From CBDFKY01 sp965248995 (GTDB taxonomy: Bacteria > Pseudomonadota > Alphaproteobacteria > Rickettsiales > UBA998), in contig CBDFKY010000022.1 of the NCBI GenBank assembly GCA_965248995.1, forward strand, positions 124,001 to 188,000: a stretch of 64,000 nt of DNA, in the 5' to 3' direction. The notes under the pieces were generated by a model. It saw nothing but the letters and a program-made list of their open reading frames with translations, ran no database searches and was not told the DNA's origin. Within the stretch, counting starts at the first letter, position 1, and each line of letters starts with the position of its first letter. The translations under genes and the position numbers were made by a program. Shown here one piece after another: positions 1 through 9,557 of the stretch.

Positions 1-32
1 TCATAGCATTCATAAGTGAATAGTTGCCTTTT

Positions 33-78
33 CTCACATAATCTCACATAATCTCACATTGTTAACGCGTGAGATTAT
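33..78 (+). promoter_or_regulatory. Direct/inverted repeat block abutting the fic start codon (putative operator)
   Basis: The heptamer ctcacat occurs three times at exact 10-bp spacing (33-39, 43-49, 53-59). The reverse complement, gtgagattat, follows at 69-78 and touches the ATG at 79, giving a direct-repeat array plus an inverted repeat (ataatctcac / gtgagattat). No strong Shine-Dalgarno lies between. A protein bound here would block transcription or initiation, as in toxin-antitoxin style autoregulation; the Fic protein's C-terminal winged-helix-like region is a possible ligand. The repeats are seen; the operator role is inferred. Confidence 0.5.
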
Positions 79-1158
79 ATGGATTGGAAAGTTAATAGAT
101 TAAGCATCCGTTTGGATTTGCCTAGCGCTGTTACAGAGCAAATCTATAGCTTAATAGCAGAGATTGATGCTGTGAAGAACAGTTGGCGCTTAACCAATAG
201 AATCATGCCGCAGACCATTAAGCGCCTTACGCACAGTGTGATCGTTACCTCTACTGGGGCATCAAACCGTATTGAAGGCAATCGTCTGACCGATGTGGAA
301 GTGGAAGCGTTATACAAAAATCTTCATATACGTAAATTCAAGACACCTGATGAACAGGAAGTGGCGGGTTACCTGGAAATGCTCGGGTTGATATTCGATA
401 ATCACGTCGTGATTCCTATTAAGGAATCTACTATCTTACAGCTTCACCGCGATATGCTGGCTTATAGTGAAAAAGACGAGGGACATAAGGGTAAGTACAA
501 ATTCGGCTCTAACCGTGTCGAAGCCAAAGATCAAAGCGGCAATTTGGTCGGTATAATCTTTGAACCAACCCCTCCTTATCTGACACCGAAAGAGATGCGC
601 GATTTATGCGAATGGTACAGCTGGTCAACCAGCGAGTCCTTTAAACATCCGCTTCTATTGATCGCTAACTTCATCTTTGAATATCTGGCGATTCATCCTT
701 TTCAGGATGGTAATGGGCGTACCAGCCGGTTATTGACCAACCTGATGCTACTGCAGCATGGCTACGATTTTGTGATGGTGGCATCGCATGAAAAGCTGAT
801 TGAGGAAAGTAAAGCGGATTATTATCTTGCGCTGAATAAAACACAGAGCAGTTGGAAAACAGAAACTGAAAACATGACACCCTGGCTGCTGTTTTTATTC
901 GGTATATTCCGCGCCCAAGCGCGCAAAGCGCTGAGCTTATTGGAAGGTGATACGATTGAATCACTGCTATCGGACAAGCAACTGGCGCTCTGGAATTGGG
1001 CGCAAGAGCAATCAGAGTTCAGCCGTGGCATGGCCATTGAAGCGCTTGGTTTCCCCCCGCGTACCGTGGAAGCGATCATTAAAAAACTGGAAGACATGAA
1101 GCGGCTGGAACGTATCGGTCAAGGTCGCTCGACACGCTACCGTAAGCGAAAAGAGTAA
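79..1158 (+). CDS. Fic family protein (predicted AMP transferase) with C-terminal winged-helix region
   Basis: 359 aa. The core Fic motif HPFQDGNGR starts near H206, matching HPFx(D/E)GNGRxxR, whose His is the catalytic base for transfer of AMP (or another nucleotide moiety) to a target hydroxyl. Upstream, IEGN at residues 65-68 (E66) within TSTGASNRIEGN matches the N-terminal inhibitory-helix motif (S/T)xxxE(G/N) of class II Fic proteins, so the enzyme should be self-inhibited. The last ~70 residues are basic and helical, resembling the winged-helix tail common in this family. It sits 9 bp upstream of the large nuclease/TPR/PIN gene, so the two are probably co-transcribed. Fold is certain; targets are unknown. 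Confidence 0.93.
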   Translation: MDWKVNRLSIRLDLPSAVTEQIYSLIAEIDAVKNSWRLTNRIMPQTIKRLTHSVIVTSTGASNRIEGNRLTDVEVEALYKNLHIRKFKTPDEQEVAGYLEMLGLIFDNHVVIPIKESTILQLHRDMLAYSEKDEGHKGKYKFGSNRVEAKDQSGNLVGIIFEPTPPYLTPKEMRDLCEWYSWSTSESFKHPLLLIANFIFEYLAIHPFQDGNGRTSRLLTNLMLLQHGYDFVMVASHEKLIEESKADYYLALNKTQSSWKTETENMTPWLLFLFGIFRAQARKALSLLEGDTIESLLSDKQLALWNWAQEQSEFSRGMAIEALGFPPRTVEAIIKKLEDMKRLERIGQGRSTRYRKRKE

Positions 1159-1167
1159 TTCGACCGC

Positions 1168-4100
1168 ATGAGTGACGCGCCAACACCTCCTTTGATTTCG
1201 GAAAAAGCCCGCCAAGCCGACCCCGCGATGCGCGGCTATTACTACCAAGTGCTGCAAAGCGCACTCGCCTGGGTGCAACTGGAACCCCATCAAACACTCT
1301 ATTTAGAGACTGCTGAAGATTTCGATGTGGTGGCGAAGGGGCGCGCTATTACGACGCAGGTAAAAGATACTAAGGGTAGTGGGAGTATTACGCTGCGCAG
1401 CACCTCTGTGGTGGAAGCCATCAGCAACTATTGGGGACATGTGATCCGTAACCCTGACAAGGATATTGTCTTTCGCTATCTTACCACATCATCCGTGGGA
1501 AAGGAAAAAAATGCTCCCTTCGGTGACAACGTAAAAGGGATCGAGCTTTGGCAGCGTGCCAGCGAAGATGATGCTCAAAAGATTAAGGATTTTTTGGTTG
1601 AGGATAACAAAGTATCTGCCGAACTACGTTCTTTTCTTGAATGTGCCGATGCCGCGCAGGTGCTGCAAAAGCTTATCAACCCTGTCCGATTTTATCCTGA
1701 AAGCCCTGCCTTGCCAGAAATTCAACAGGAACTTCGGCACCACTTGATTTTATATGGTAATCAAGAACGTGTTCGCGCGGTAGATGCAATCCGAGTGTTA
1801 GGAGAGTTAATTGATCACCTCTATGTTTTCGCCTCTAAGCCAGAAAAAAGGGCACTGCGAATTACAGATTTTTATCTGTTTTTTTCCCAAGCAACTTCCG
1901 TAAATATCTCGTATCAACGCCATGAAATGCTGCTCGCATTGGAACAAATGCAAACTAACGACTTCCGCAACGCCGCCGTAGCAAGCAGTCAATCCTTCCA
2001 AATAGATGAATGCGCTGGACCACATGATACGGAGCTCAAAGAGATCAAGTCCCTTATCGATGGGTTTAATACGGGAGAAGCGCTGCGGCGTTTGACAGCA
2101 CTGAAGGCAAGTGCATTTGCGGCGACCGCAGCTAAAGTCAGGCACCGTATTCTTATCTATACTGGCATCTGCCATCTGCGGCACGGACAACTTGATGAAG
2201 GCCACAATCTCTTCGTTGAGGCATTGCAGTATGATCCTAACCATCCTTTGGCATTGTCGAATGCCGCTTTTGGCGCGGCAGGCTTGGGCAGAAGTGCTGA
2301 AGCTGAGGAGTATTTGAGGCGTGCGACCGCCGCCGATGAAACCGAACCTTACATTTATGCGGTTCGCATCAATATTGCACCGAAAGAAACGCCGCTGGAT
2401 GAATTAGCTGCATGGGTACCTATCGCATTAAAACATGCCGAGAAAATTAATTTTGCTTTGGGATATGCCGCACTGAACCGCGATATGCTTGAGCAGGCAG
2501 TACATTATTTTGAGCTAACGCTTGCGGTCAACAAAAATGATATAGAAACACAGGGCACGCTTGGCTCTACGCTGCTGAAACAGTTGTATGAGCATAAAGA
2601 ACGCTTAATTGCCGAGGAGCTTGATCCGCACTCATCACAGGTACTGGAGCGGATCGTACATTTATTGCAAGGTGCATGGGATGCGATTGCCAGAGCTGAT
2701 CATGCAGCGGAGCGGTTAAGCTGGCTGCTGAACTTGATGCAAGCTTACCGACAACAGAAAAAATATGATAAGGCGCAAACCTGCATCGATCTTGCATTAT
2801 CCTTACGACCGAATGAAAATGAAGTGCATAAATTCAAAGCAATACTGTGTTTCGATCAGAAAGATTTGACGGGCGCGATTGTACATACGTTAAAACTCGA
2901 TGAAAAGCTATCGCCGGAAAAACCATTACTGCTGGCACAGTGTTATCGAGAAAATCAGCAGTTGGATCTTGCCGTCTCAGCGCTGCAAGAAGCGCTTGGT
3001 GAGGAGAGAAACGAAGATATTCGTATCAGTGCCTATACGTTTTTGATGGATGTCTTAATCGCACAAGGTGATTTTTCAGCTGCAAAATCCTGCATCGCAC
3101 AAGGCATGTCAGATTATCCTGACAATAACTTGCTTAAAATCAATGCCGCCCGATTGGCATATGCGTTGGATAAAACTGAAGTAGCTCAAGCGAATATTGA
3201 TCCCCTACTGGTCTCAGTTATGGCCAATGGTAACATCTTGGAACGCGTAGAACTGGCAGAACTTTGCTTTAATCTGAAATATTATGAAAAAGCGGCACAA
3301 ATTTACGAAAGCTTTGTAGACCGCCGTGCGAACTCGCAATTTTTAAGGCAACTGATCGGTAGTTACTATGAATCCGAGAAGATAGATAAGGCGCTAGAAA
3401 TTATTGAGGGGACACATCGGTATTTCGAGCCAACGACATTTTATGCTGAAATTGAAGGCAAGATTTATGAAGACCTGCCGGATTTGTCGAAAGCTGAGGC
3501 GATCTATGAAGCATTTTTAGCGCGCCATGCTGACGATTTCCGCATCGGATTACGCCATGCCAACCTCATGTATCGCATGGGCAAAATGGAAAAAATCGAT
3601 GCTTTCCTTGCGCGGCATGACTCTTTTAGCCAAAATATTCTGGAATGTATACTGGCGGTGGCGAACCTGCATTTAGTGCGAGGTAATTTTAAGCAGGCAT
3701 TAAATATCACATTTGAGGCGCGCCAACGGTATTACGATAATCCGAAGGCGCATTTGAATTATCTTCATCTGATCCTGATGCGCGAGGACGATGGTGGAAA
3801 GGTACTGGATGCCGATGCTGTGAAAATGGGTACGGCGGTGCAGCTCAATGACGGCGCGCAAAGCAAATGGATACATATCGTGCCAGATGGAGAGCAGGAT
3901 TTAAGCGCTCGCCGTTACGGAGCGAGTCATCCGATGGCACGGCAGATGCTTGGGCAGAAAACAGGTTTCACATTCCAGTTGGATGGAACCTTGCCGCCGA
4001 CCAAGATGACAATCGAGGAAGTGAAAAGCAAATATCTCTACGCGCTGCACGAAAGCATGGAACTGTATTCAGAACTGTTTCCAGGTGATAAAAATCTCAT

Positions 4101-5352
4101 TCGCGTTGATATGGGACCGATGGTGCCAGGTGAAATTCCAGCAGGATTGGAAGCAGTGCTGAACGACCTAGATCAGAACAAGGCTTACGTCGAAAGCAAT
4201 CTCCAAGATTATTATAATCAGCAAGTATCTGTCTATAGCCTTGCGAAGATGCTGCGCAAAGACGTGATCGAAATTTGCTTCGGCATGATTGAAGGGCGCG
4301 GTATGCGCGTGAAATGCTGCCTGGGTAACAACGAAGAGCATGCGCTTGTTCAGCATTACATGGATCGGCGCGATACGCCGCTCCTTCTCGATATTTCCTC
4401 GATCATCACGTTCAATGAGATCGGATTGCTCGATGCGCTCAAAGCCCATTATTCTAACCTTTATGTGTGCCAGGCTACTATCGAGCAGTTCAGGCGTTAT
4501 GCTCATGAGAAAGACCATGAAAGTCGTAAGGGAGGCGGTACGATCGGCAAGGCTGAAACTGGCTATTACATTCAAAACATATCACTGGAAGTGGCAAAAG
4601 CCTTCAATGACAAGCTGCTTGCGATCACCGCATGGCTTGAAGAGAATTGTTCAATCGCGCAGCCGACGCACAAGCTGACGGCAGAACGGCAGAAATATGC
4701 CAATTTTCAACTGGTGTTAGGAGCGGCTGCAGCAGATACTATCATCACAGCCGCATCGCATGGTTTGACACTGCTTTCGGATGATCTACTGTTACGTGGT
4801 ATAGCGCAGCAAGCAGTTGGCGTTGCAGGTGCGTGGAGTCAGATCGCTTTGTTGGAAATGGTGAAATATAAAACTGTTCCAACGACAATTTCGACGCCTC
4901 AGTATTTGGCGGCGGTAGCATGGATGTTAGAGGCAGATTATGATTTTACGACTTTTAATTCAGCATCGCTGATATGGATTTTGCAGCAGCAAGAATGGAA
5001 AGTTACGCCACCGTTTCTCAATATTTTAGCCAAGCTGGTAGCGCAAACGACTGATATAATCACTGGGCTACGTGTAGCATTTTATTTTCTTATTGATTTT
5101 TGGAAAATCAATACAGCGCTCACTAATAAGCGTAATGTAACTTTTGCAATATTAAATACCGTTTATGGAGTTTCCAAACTCGGCCCAATTTTGGCAGATA
5201 TGCTCATTAATCTCTACCTTAATTCGGAGCGTTTTCAGCCCATTTACGGTTTGAGTCAAGCCATCACTGACTGGAAAACCGGCCACTTTCTGTTAGTAAA
5301 ACCATCGCCAAAACTGCCGCACCTTAAAAAGTCAAAGAAGAAAAAACGATGA
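1168..5352 (+). CDS. Multidomain conflict protein: Cap4/DUF4297-like nuclease - TPR array - GreAB-C-like - PIN domain
   Basis: 1394 aa. N-terminal ~220 residues resemble Cap4/DUF4297 dsDNA nucleases: MRGYYYQ near residue 20, acidic ED at 50-51, D53, and QVK at 64-66 fit a PD-(D/E)xK-type active site. Residues ~280-870 are TPR-like helical hairpins. Residues ~885-955, including GASHPMARQMLGQKTG, match the C-terminal FKBP-like domain of GreA/GreB. A PIN-like ribonuclease domain follows with acidic residues D1075, D1190 and D1205/D1206. TPR-GreAB-C-PIN proteins were described computationally among NTP-dependent conflict systems; the nuclease fusion and Fic partner are the notable extras. The tail is Lys-rich. 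Domain calls rest on motif reading and need profile searches. Likely an immune effector with separate DNA and RNA nuclease modules. Confidence 0.75.
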   Translation: MSDAPTPPLISEKARQADPAMRGYYYQVLQSALAWVQLEPHQTLYLETAEDFDVVAKGRAITTQVKDTKGSGSITLRSTSVVEAISNYWGHVIRNPDKDIVFRYLTTSSVGKEKNAPFGDNVKGIELWQRASEDDAQKIKDFLVEDNKVSAELRSFLECADAAQVLQKLINPVRFYPESPALPEIQQELRHHLILYGNQERVRAVDAIRVLGELIDHLYVFASKPEKRALRITDFYLFFSQATSVNISYQRHEMLLALEQMQTNDFRNAAVASSQSFQIDECAGPHDTELKEIKSLIDGFNTGEALRRLTALKASAFAATAAKVRHRILIYTGICHLRHGQLDEGHNLFVEALQYDPNHPLALSNAAFGAAGLGRSAEAEEYLRRATAADETEPYIYAVRINIAPKETPLDELAAWVPIALKHAEKINFALGYAALNRDMLEQAVHYFELTLAVNKNDIETQGTLGSTLLKQLYEHKERLIAEELDPHSSQVLERIVHLLQGAWDAIARADHAAERLSWLLNLMQAYRQQKKYDKAQTCIDLALSLRPNENEVHKFKAILCFDQKDLTGAIVHTLKLDEKLSPEKPLLLAQCYRENQQLDLAVSALQEALGEERNEDIRISAYTFLMDVLIAQGDFSAAKSCIAQGMSDYPDNNLLKINAARLAYALDKTEVAQANIDPLLVSVMANGNILERVELAELCFNLKYYEKAAQIYESFVDRRANSQFLRQLIGSYYESEKIDKALEIIEGTHRYFEPTTFYAEIEGKIYEDLPDLSKAEAIYEAFLARHADDFRIGLRHANLMYRMGKMEKIDAFLARHDSFSQNILECILAVANLHLVRGNFKQALNITFEARQRYYDNPKAHLNYLHLILMREDDGGKVLDADAVKMGTAVQLNDGAQSKWIHIVPDGEQDLSARRYGASHPMARQMLGQKTGFTFQLDGTLPPTKMTIEEVKSKYLYALHESMELYSELFPGDKNLIRVDMGPMVPGEIPAGLEAVLNDLDQNKAYVESNLQDYYNQQVSVYSLAKMLRKDVIEICFGMIEGRGMRVKCCLGNNEEHALVQHYMDRRDTPLLLDISSIITFNEIGLLDALKAHYSNLYVCQATIEQFRRYAHEKDHESRKGGGTIGKAETGYYIQNISLEVAKAFNDKLLAITAWLEENCSIAQPTHKLTAERQKYANFQLVLGAAAADTIITAASHGLTLLSDDLLLRGIAQQAVGVAGAWSQIALLEMVKYKTVPTTISTPQYLAAVAWMLEADYDFTTFNSASLIWILQQQEWKVTPPFLNILAKLVAQTTDIITGLRVAFYFLIDFWKINTALTNKRNVTFAILNTVYGVSKLGPILADMLINLYLNSERFQPIYGLSQAITDWKTGHFLLVKPSPKLPHLKKSKKKKR

Positions 5353-5496
5353 AAACAGTGCTTAGTGCTTATTCTGTTCGCCTATACTTAGCGGCAGTGA
5401 TTCAATGAACACCACGTTTTTATTATTTTCACTATTTGCTGAAAGTGTAACTAAAACCGCCCCATATTTCTGAGATATTTAAGATTTTTCTTTGTT

Positions 5497-6386
5497 TATA
5501 CCCAATTCAATAATTATCCGTATGTTTGAATGAGAAGATTGAGGGATATTTCTGGTGTGTAGGATCGGTATCGTTTGATGGTGCCGAAACGTTTTTCGAT
5601 AGGATTGAGATCGGGAGAATAGGGAGGCAGGAACAATAGCGTTGCCTGTCGTTGCTGAATAAGCTGTTGTGTTAAAGTAGATTTATGGAAGGTGGCGTTG
5701 TCCATAATGACAACGCTGTTAGGGGTAAGATGCGGGCAGAGTTCCTGCTCTAGCCAAGCATTAAAAACGGCAGTGTTGCAGGTACCCTGAAAGAGGAAGG
5801 GGGCAAGCATTTGCTTGCCGCACAAGGCTGCCAGGAAACTGGTGCGGGGTCTGCGCTGCCCGCTGCGTTGCCCATGCACACGCTTGCCTTTTCGGGCGAA
5901 GCCATGCGTGCGTTCGGCGGTGGGTGCGAAGGCGCTTTCATCGACATACACAAACTGCTTGCCCTGCATCCGGTAACGCCACCAGCGCTTGAGGTACGCT
6001 TTGCGTTTCTCGTTGTCGCTTTCTTTATACGTCCAGGTTTTTTTTACGACTGATGTTCAACCGCTTCAGCGCATAGCAGATCGTACTCGGCCTTACCCCA
6101 AAGTGTACCGCCAGTTCCTTACCCATTACCTCAGGTTGACATTCCACCGCCTGTTGCAGTGCTTCTATGTCCAGTTTATGCGCCTTGCGCGGACCCGGTT
6201 TCTTCGCTTCCAACCGATCACGCGTGATCCAATCAAACACACACCCATGGTGTACCCCAAACCGACGGGCAGCTTCCGCCTTACTTCCACCGCCCCTGAC
6301 ATACGCAACAACGCGACGCCGTAAATCCATGCTATGACTCATCATAACATAATACAATCATCCGTGTAAATTTTGAATTAACTATA
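5497..6386 (-). mobile_element. IS630-family insertion sequence, copy 1
   Basis: 890 bp including flanking TATA. The ends form imperfect terminal inverted repeats (~28 bp; both begin TATA and share aattcaa after three bases), with the TA duplication typical of IS630/Tc1. A nearly identical copy lies inverted at 18451-19340; the only coding difference noticed is Ile versus Met at one codon of orfA. The copy looks intact and recent. Confidence 0.9.
5514..6345 (-). CDS. IS630 family transposase (orfA/orfB, frameshift fusion), copy 1
   Basis: orfA (from the ATG at 6345 to a stop at 6025) encodes a helix-turn-helix domain (MSHSMDLRRRVVAYVRGG). orfB continues in the +1 frame to 5514 and carries the DDE catalytic domain: YVDESAF (first Asp), VIMDNATFHKS (second Asp) and LPPYSPDLNPIEKRFG (final Glu). 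The frames meet at an eight-A run just before the orfA stop; shifting there joins ISRK to KKTWTYKESDNEKRK, the usual IS630 junction. Programmed frameshifting or transcriptional slippage is therefore the likely route to active transposase. The same frame break in copy 2 argues against random decay. Confidence 0.88.
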
Positions 6387-6702
6387 TCAAAAACATAAAC
6401 TTCTGCAGGTGAAGTGAAAAAATTTCAACACCGTATCACGCCGCTGTAAAATGTATGGAGCAAAAGCGAGTGGAAAGTGGAACTTCTTGCACATCAGATA
6501 TGTTGGAGAATTCACTTTTAAATCATATTGTTGAAGGCGATGTTCAGCTATTATTGGACTCAAAAATATCCAAACGCCTTCCTCACATAACATTCCATTG
6601 TGCCGCCGTTACTAATCCTGATGCCACCTTTTAAAACTCATGAATAGCGCTTGAGGATCGGACTCCATTCCCTTGATGGATAAATGCTGGAAGGCGGTGG
6701 TA
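6387..6702. other. Intergenic spacer, no convincing gene
   Basis: No supported gene between the IS630 end and the 3' end of the NTPase gene. A stretch near 6628-6652 (aaaactcatgaatagcgctt) recurs with two mismatches near 16624-16648, hinting at a shared remnant flanking the accessory genes on both sides. Its minus-strand translation (LFMSFK) is the same at both sites but sits in no plausible ORF. Confidence 0.4.
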
Positions 6703-9051
6703 CTATATCCTATTTTTAGTAATCTCACGGGCTTTTTGGTAATATGCTTCCGCTTTTGTCGCGTCGCCTTTCCTCCCCCACGCAACACCCAGGTTATTCA
6801 GGCTGGCAGCAACATCAGGATGGTCGGCGGGCAGGGATTTTTTACGTATCGCCAGGGCTTGTTCATGGTATGCTATCGCTGTGTCGACTTCGCCTTTTCC
6901 CCACCACGCATTACCCAGGTTATTCAGGCTGGCAGCAACATCACGATGGTCGGCGGGCAGGGATTTTTTATATATTGCCAAGGCTTGTTCATGGTACGCT
7001 ATCGCTTTATCATATTCACCTTTGTTATCCCACGCATTACCCAGGTTATTCAGGCTGGCAGCAATAGCAGGATGGTCGGCGGGCAGGGATTTTTTACGTA
7101 TCGCCAGGGCTTGTTCATGGTATGCTATCGCTGTGTCGACTTCGCCTTTTCCCCTCCACGCAACACCCAGGTTATTCAGGCTGATAGCAATATCAGGGTG
7201 GTCGGCGGGCAGGGATTTTTCACGTATCGCCAGGGCTTTTTCAAAATATGCTATCGCTGTGTCGACTTCGCCTTTTTCCCCCCACGCAATGCCCAAATCA
7301 TTCAGGCTTTTAGCAATATCAGGGTGCGTTTCCCCTAATTTCTCCGAGAATACCCGCACATTATGTTCCATGGTAGGAATAAAGTCACCGCTCAAGCCCG
7401 CCTCCCAAAATACTTGAAAGCTCTCATGCCACCAGCTTGAAAAACCGGATATATCCCACTGCAGGTGATGAAACGCCGCTTGCTGCAGGGCAACGATGTG
7501 ATTTTCCATGATGGTGCGTATGCTCTCAGGGATAGCCCGCTTTGCATAATACTCAAAAAGGAAATGGTGAGTTTGCTTTAATGCCTCCTCATCATTTCTG
7601 CAAAGCGCCGCGCGCAGGACATCGCGGATGGCTGAGTGAATGACGTAATATCCCTGCTGGTCCCGCTGAATGAAGGAGAGGGCCGCCAGATCATTAAAAT
7701 GGTCGGGTGCGAAGCCAGTGGAGAATTCTTTTACCAGTGTTTCCATCAGTTCTTCGGTGAAGAAATTGGCGACCGAAAGGCGCCGGAGCGTAATTTCCAG
7801 CCCCGCCGTCTGATAATCCCTGAAAATGCGGGTGAGCAGGCTGTTCGCCTTTTGCTGGAACCCCGCATCCTCGATTTCAAAATTTTCTGCCGTCGGGTGG
7901 CGGTGGCTGTTTTTCAGGAAATAATAATATTCCACCATTAAATCCAGCATCACCGGATAGGCTTCCGTTGCATCAGAATCAGGATTGGGGGCGGAGGACC
8001 CCGCGATCATTGCGGTTTGAATCGCTTCATCATTGATTCCTGACTTACTCAGGAAATCCCGGGCATCCGGCTCCGCAAGCCCGTTCAGCAAGTGATGCGC
8101 ATTTGTTATGTAATCTGTCCACTCCTGCTGCTTGTCTATCGTGCTGTACTCCATCTCATCGGGATAATGTTCCCACGCCAGTTTCTCCCGCCCGAAAATG
8201 ATACAGAGCGTTCCGTTTATTTCGTTGAAAAAACTCCTGATGCTCCTGTCAAACTCACTGTCATTTTTATGGAGCCGCCCTTGCGGAAACGCTTTTTCAT
8301 ACTCATCGAGACAAACTAAAAATTTATCCTCTGGATTTTCCAGTAGATGCTCTTCAATATCGGACGCGAGAATTTTGAGTAAATTTTTTTCAATGTCGTA
8401 GGGCTTCAAGTCGGGCTTTTTGAATAATTCTGCCAGGATATCGTTACCGGCAATCGTTTTGTTTTTTTTCGAGCGCTGCCACAAAACAGTTGTAACCTCC
8501 TTGCCAATCTTAAATATGGATATGCTGTCGAGAACTTTTTCTGCCGTGCCGTCAAAAATTGTTTCGATTGCTTTCCCGGAAGCTTTGTCCGCCGAATCTC
8601 CCACCAGCTCTTTGAACTTATGACCCAACCAACTGTCCTGGTTTAGTAATATCGGCATGTGTTCCGCTTTGCCGGACAGTTTCCACCAATAGGCAAACGC
8701 CAGGTCAAACGCGGGAAATAAAACCCTTTTTCCTTTGCGGTTCTTTTCGTTCATCGCATTTCTGAGGTGCAGCGAGGGATATGCGACTATCTGGTTATAA
8801 TTCGTGTGCAGGTCAACTAAGCCTATATGAACAGTATCATAGGCCTGGGTTGCGGATACATGCCTCCTTATTTCCTTGCATAAAGCGGACTTTCCCTGCC
8901 CTCCCGCACCATAAAATACGAGCAAATCCGCCGTATGGCTGGTGAGCTCAGAGAGCGTTTTGCAAGCCAGCGCTAATGGCTCCACCCTATCAACGAATAT
9001 ATCCTGCGCTCTTTTATGCTGAATAGAACTATTTTTTTCTGGTCTTGCCAT
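6703..9051 (-). CDS. STAND-like P-loop NTPase with C-terminal kinesin-light-chain-type TPR repeats
   Basis: 782 aa. Walker A GAGGQGKS at residues 48-55; Walker B-like LVCLDEYEKAF near residue 265; then a helical/winged-helix region (~390-560) and five 42-residue TPRs (ADHPDIAxSLNNLGxAW...YHEQALAIRKKSLP) to the C-terminus. An NTPase followed by superstructure-forming repeats is the STAND plan (Avs/NLR-like sensors). The first ~30 residues are too short for a built-in effector, so any effector would be a partner protein or the NTPase core. The start at 9051 has a purine-rich ggaaga upstream. The repeats are near-identical at DNA level, as expected for a fast-changing sensor surface. The defence role is inferred from architecture and location. 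Confidence 0.85.
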   Translation of the reverse strand: MARPEKNSSIQHKRAQDIFVDRVEPLALACKTLSELTSHTADLLVFYGAGGQGKSALCKEIRRHVSATQAYDTVHIGLVDLHTNYNQIVAYPSLHLRNAMNEKNRKGKRVLFPAFDLAFAYWWKLSGKAEHMPILLNQDSWLGHKFKELVGDSADKASGKAIETIFDGTAEKVLDSISIFKIGKEVTTVLWQRSKKNKTIAGNDILAELFKKPDLKPYDIEKNLLKILASDIEEHLLENPEDKFLVCLDEYEKAFPQGRLHKNDSEFDRSIRSFFNEINGTLCIIFGREKLAWEHYPDEMEYSTIDKQQEWTDYITNAHHLLNGLAEPDARDFLSKSGINDEAIQTAMIAGSSAPNPDSDATEAYPVMLDLMVEYYYFLKNSHRHPTAENFEIEDAGFQQKANSLLTRIFRDYQTAGLEITLRRLSVANFFTEELMETLVKEFSTGFAPDHFNDLAALSFIQRDQQGYYVIHSAIRDVLRAALCRNDEEALKQTHHFLFEYYAKRAIPESIRTIMENHIVALQQAAFHHLQWDISGFSSWWHESFQVFWEAGLSGDFIPTMEHNVRVFSEKLGETHPDIAKSLNDLGIAWGEKGEVDTAIAYFEKALAIREKSLPADHPDIAISLNNLGVAWRGKGEVDTAIAYHEQALAIRKKSLPADHPAIAASLNNLGNAWDNKGEYDKAIAYHEQALAIYKKSLPADHRDVAASLNNLGNAWWGKGEVDTAIAYHEQALAIRKKSLPADHPDVAASLNNLGVAWGRKGDATKAEAYYQKAREITKNRI
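6720..7349 (-). repeat. Tandem 126-bp repeats encoding TPRs
   Basis: Five head-to-tail units of 126 bp (42 codons). The segment acccaggttattcaggctg recurs at exact 126-bp steps (about 6787, 6913, 7039, 7165). Identity is high at nucleotide level including silent positions, so the array is evolving by unit duplication or homogenisation and its copy number may vary between strains. Confidence 0.9.
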
Positions 9052-9557
9052 AAAGCTCTTCCCTTACTCCAGAATTAGTGCCGCTTGCGCACCTGATTCA
9101 AGAACACTTCACAGATGGTGCCGGATAAGTATGGCGAAAAGAGGGAGCAAGAGAAAGTGGATAGTGAAAATCGAATGCAGATTTCCCATGCTGCAAATAA
9201 AAATTACCGTGTGTCGATCTGAGCGGTGTTCTGCTTAAGAAGCTCACAAGAGCGGTGGTGGTGACTCCATCGTAAACAACCTGTCACCTCGGCTTTGGTC
9301 GGGATGTCGGCGTTATGAAAGAGGTCTCGCGACTAAAAGCGTCGCGGTATTTGTCCCATGAAAGACAGTTTTGATATGCTGAATCGTTGCCATACATATG
9401 TATGCCGTTTTTTACTCTTGAAACCATTCTGCTGTGTGCATAAACTCCTGTGAAAGTTTTATATTTTCTGAACCATCTGTCAAAAAGGCTATCTGATAGG
9501 TATATTTGGTAAACTATTGTCCTAATTTTTTTAATTAAATGTGTGGAGAGATAAGAC
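9052..9557. other. Divergent intergenic region between the NTPase and the small TM gene
   Basis: About 500 bp with no convincing ORF; a minus-strand open frame across 9284-9730 lacks a ribosome site and covers the plausible plus-strand gene. It should hold divergent promoters for the NTPase (minus) and the TM/TPR pair (plus). The final 40 bp before the TM gene are AT-rich (attgtcctaatttttttaat), followed by gtggagaga as ribosome-binding site. No clear operator seen. Confidence 0.4.

Noticed and set aside
671..1297. Minus-strand open frames across the fic gene
   Set aside because: They lie antisense to a well-supported Fic protein and have no domain or ribosome site.
6740..7417. Plus-strand repetitive frames in 6.7-7.4 kb
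   Set aside because: They are the antisense of the TPR-coding 126-bp repeats.
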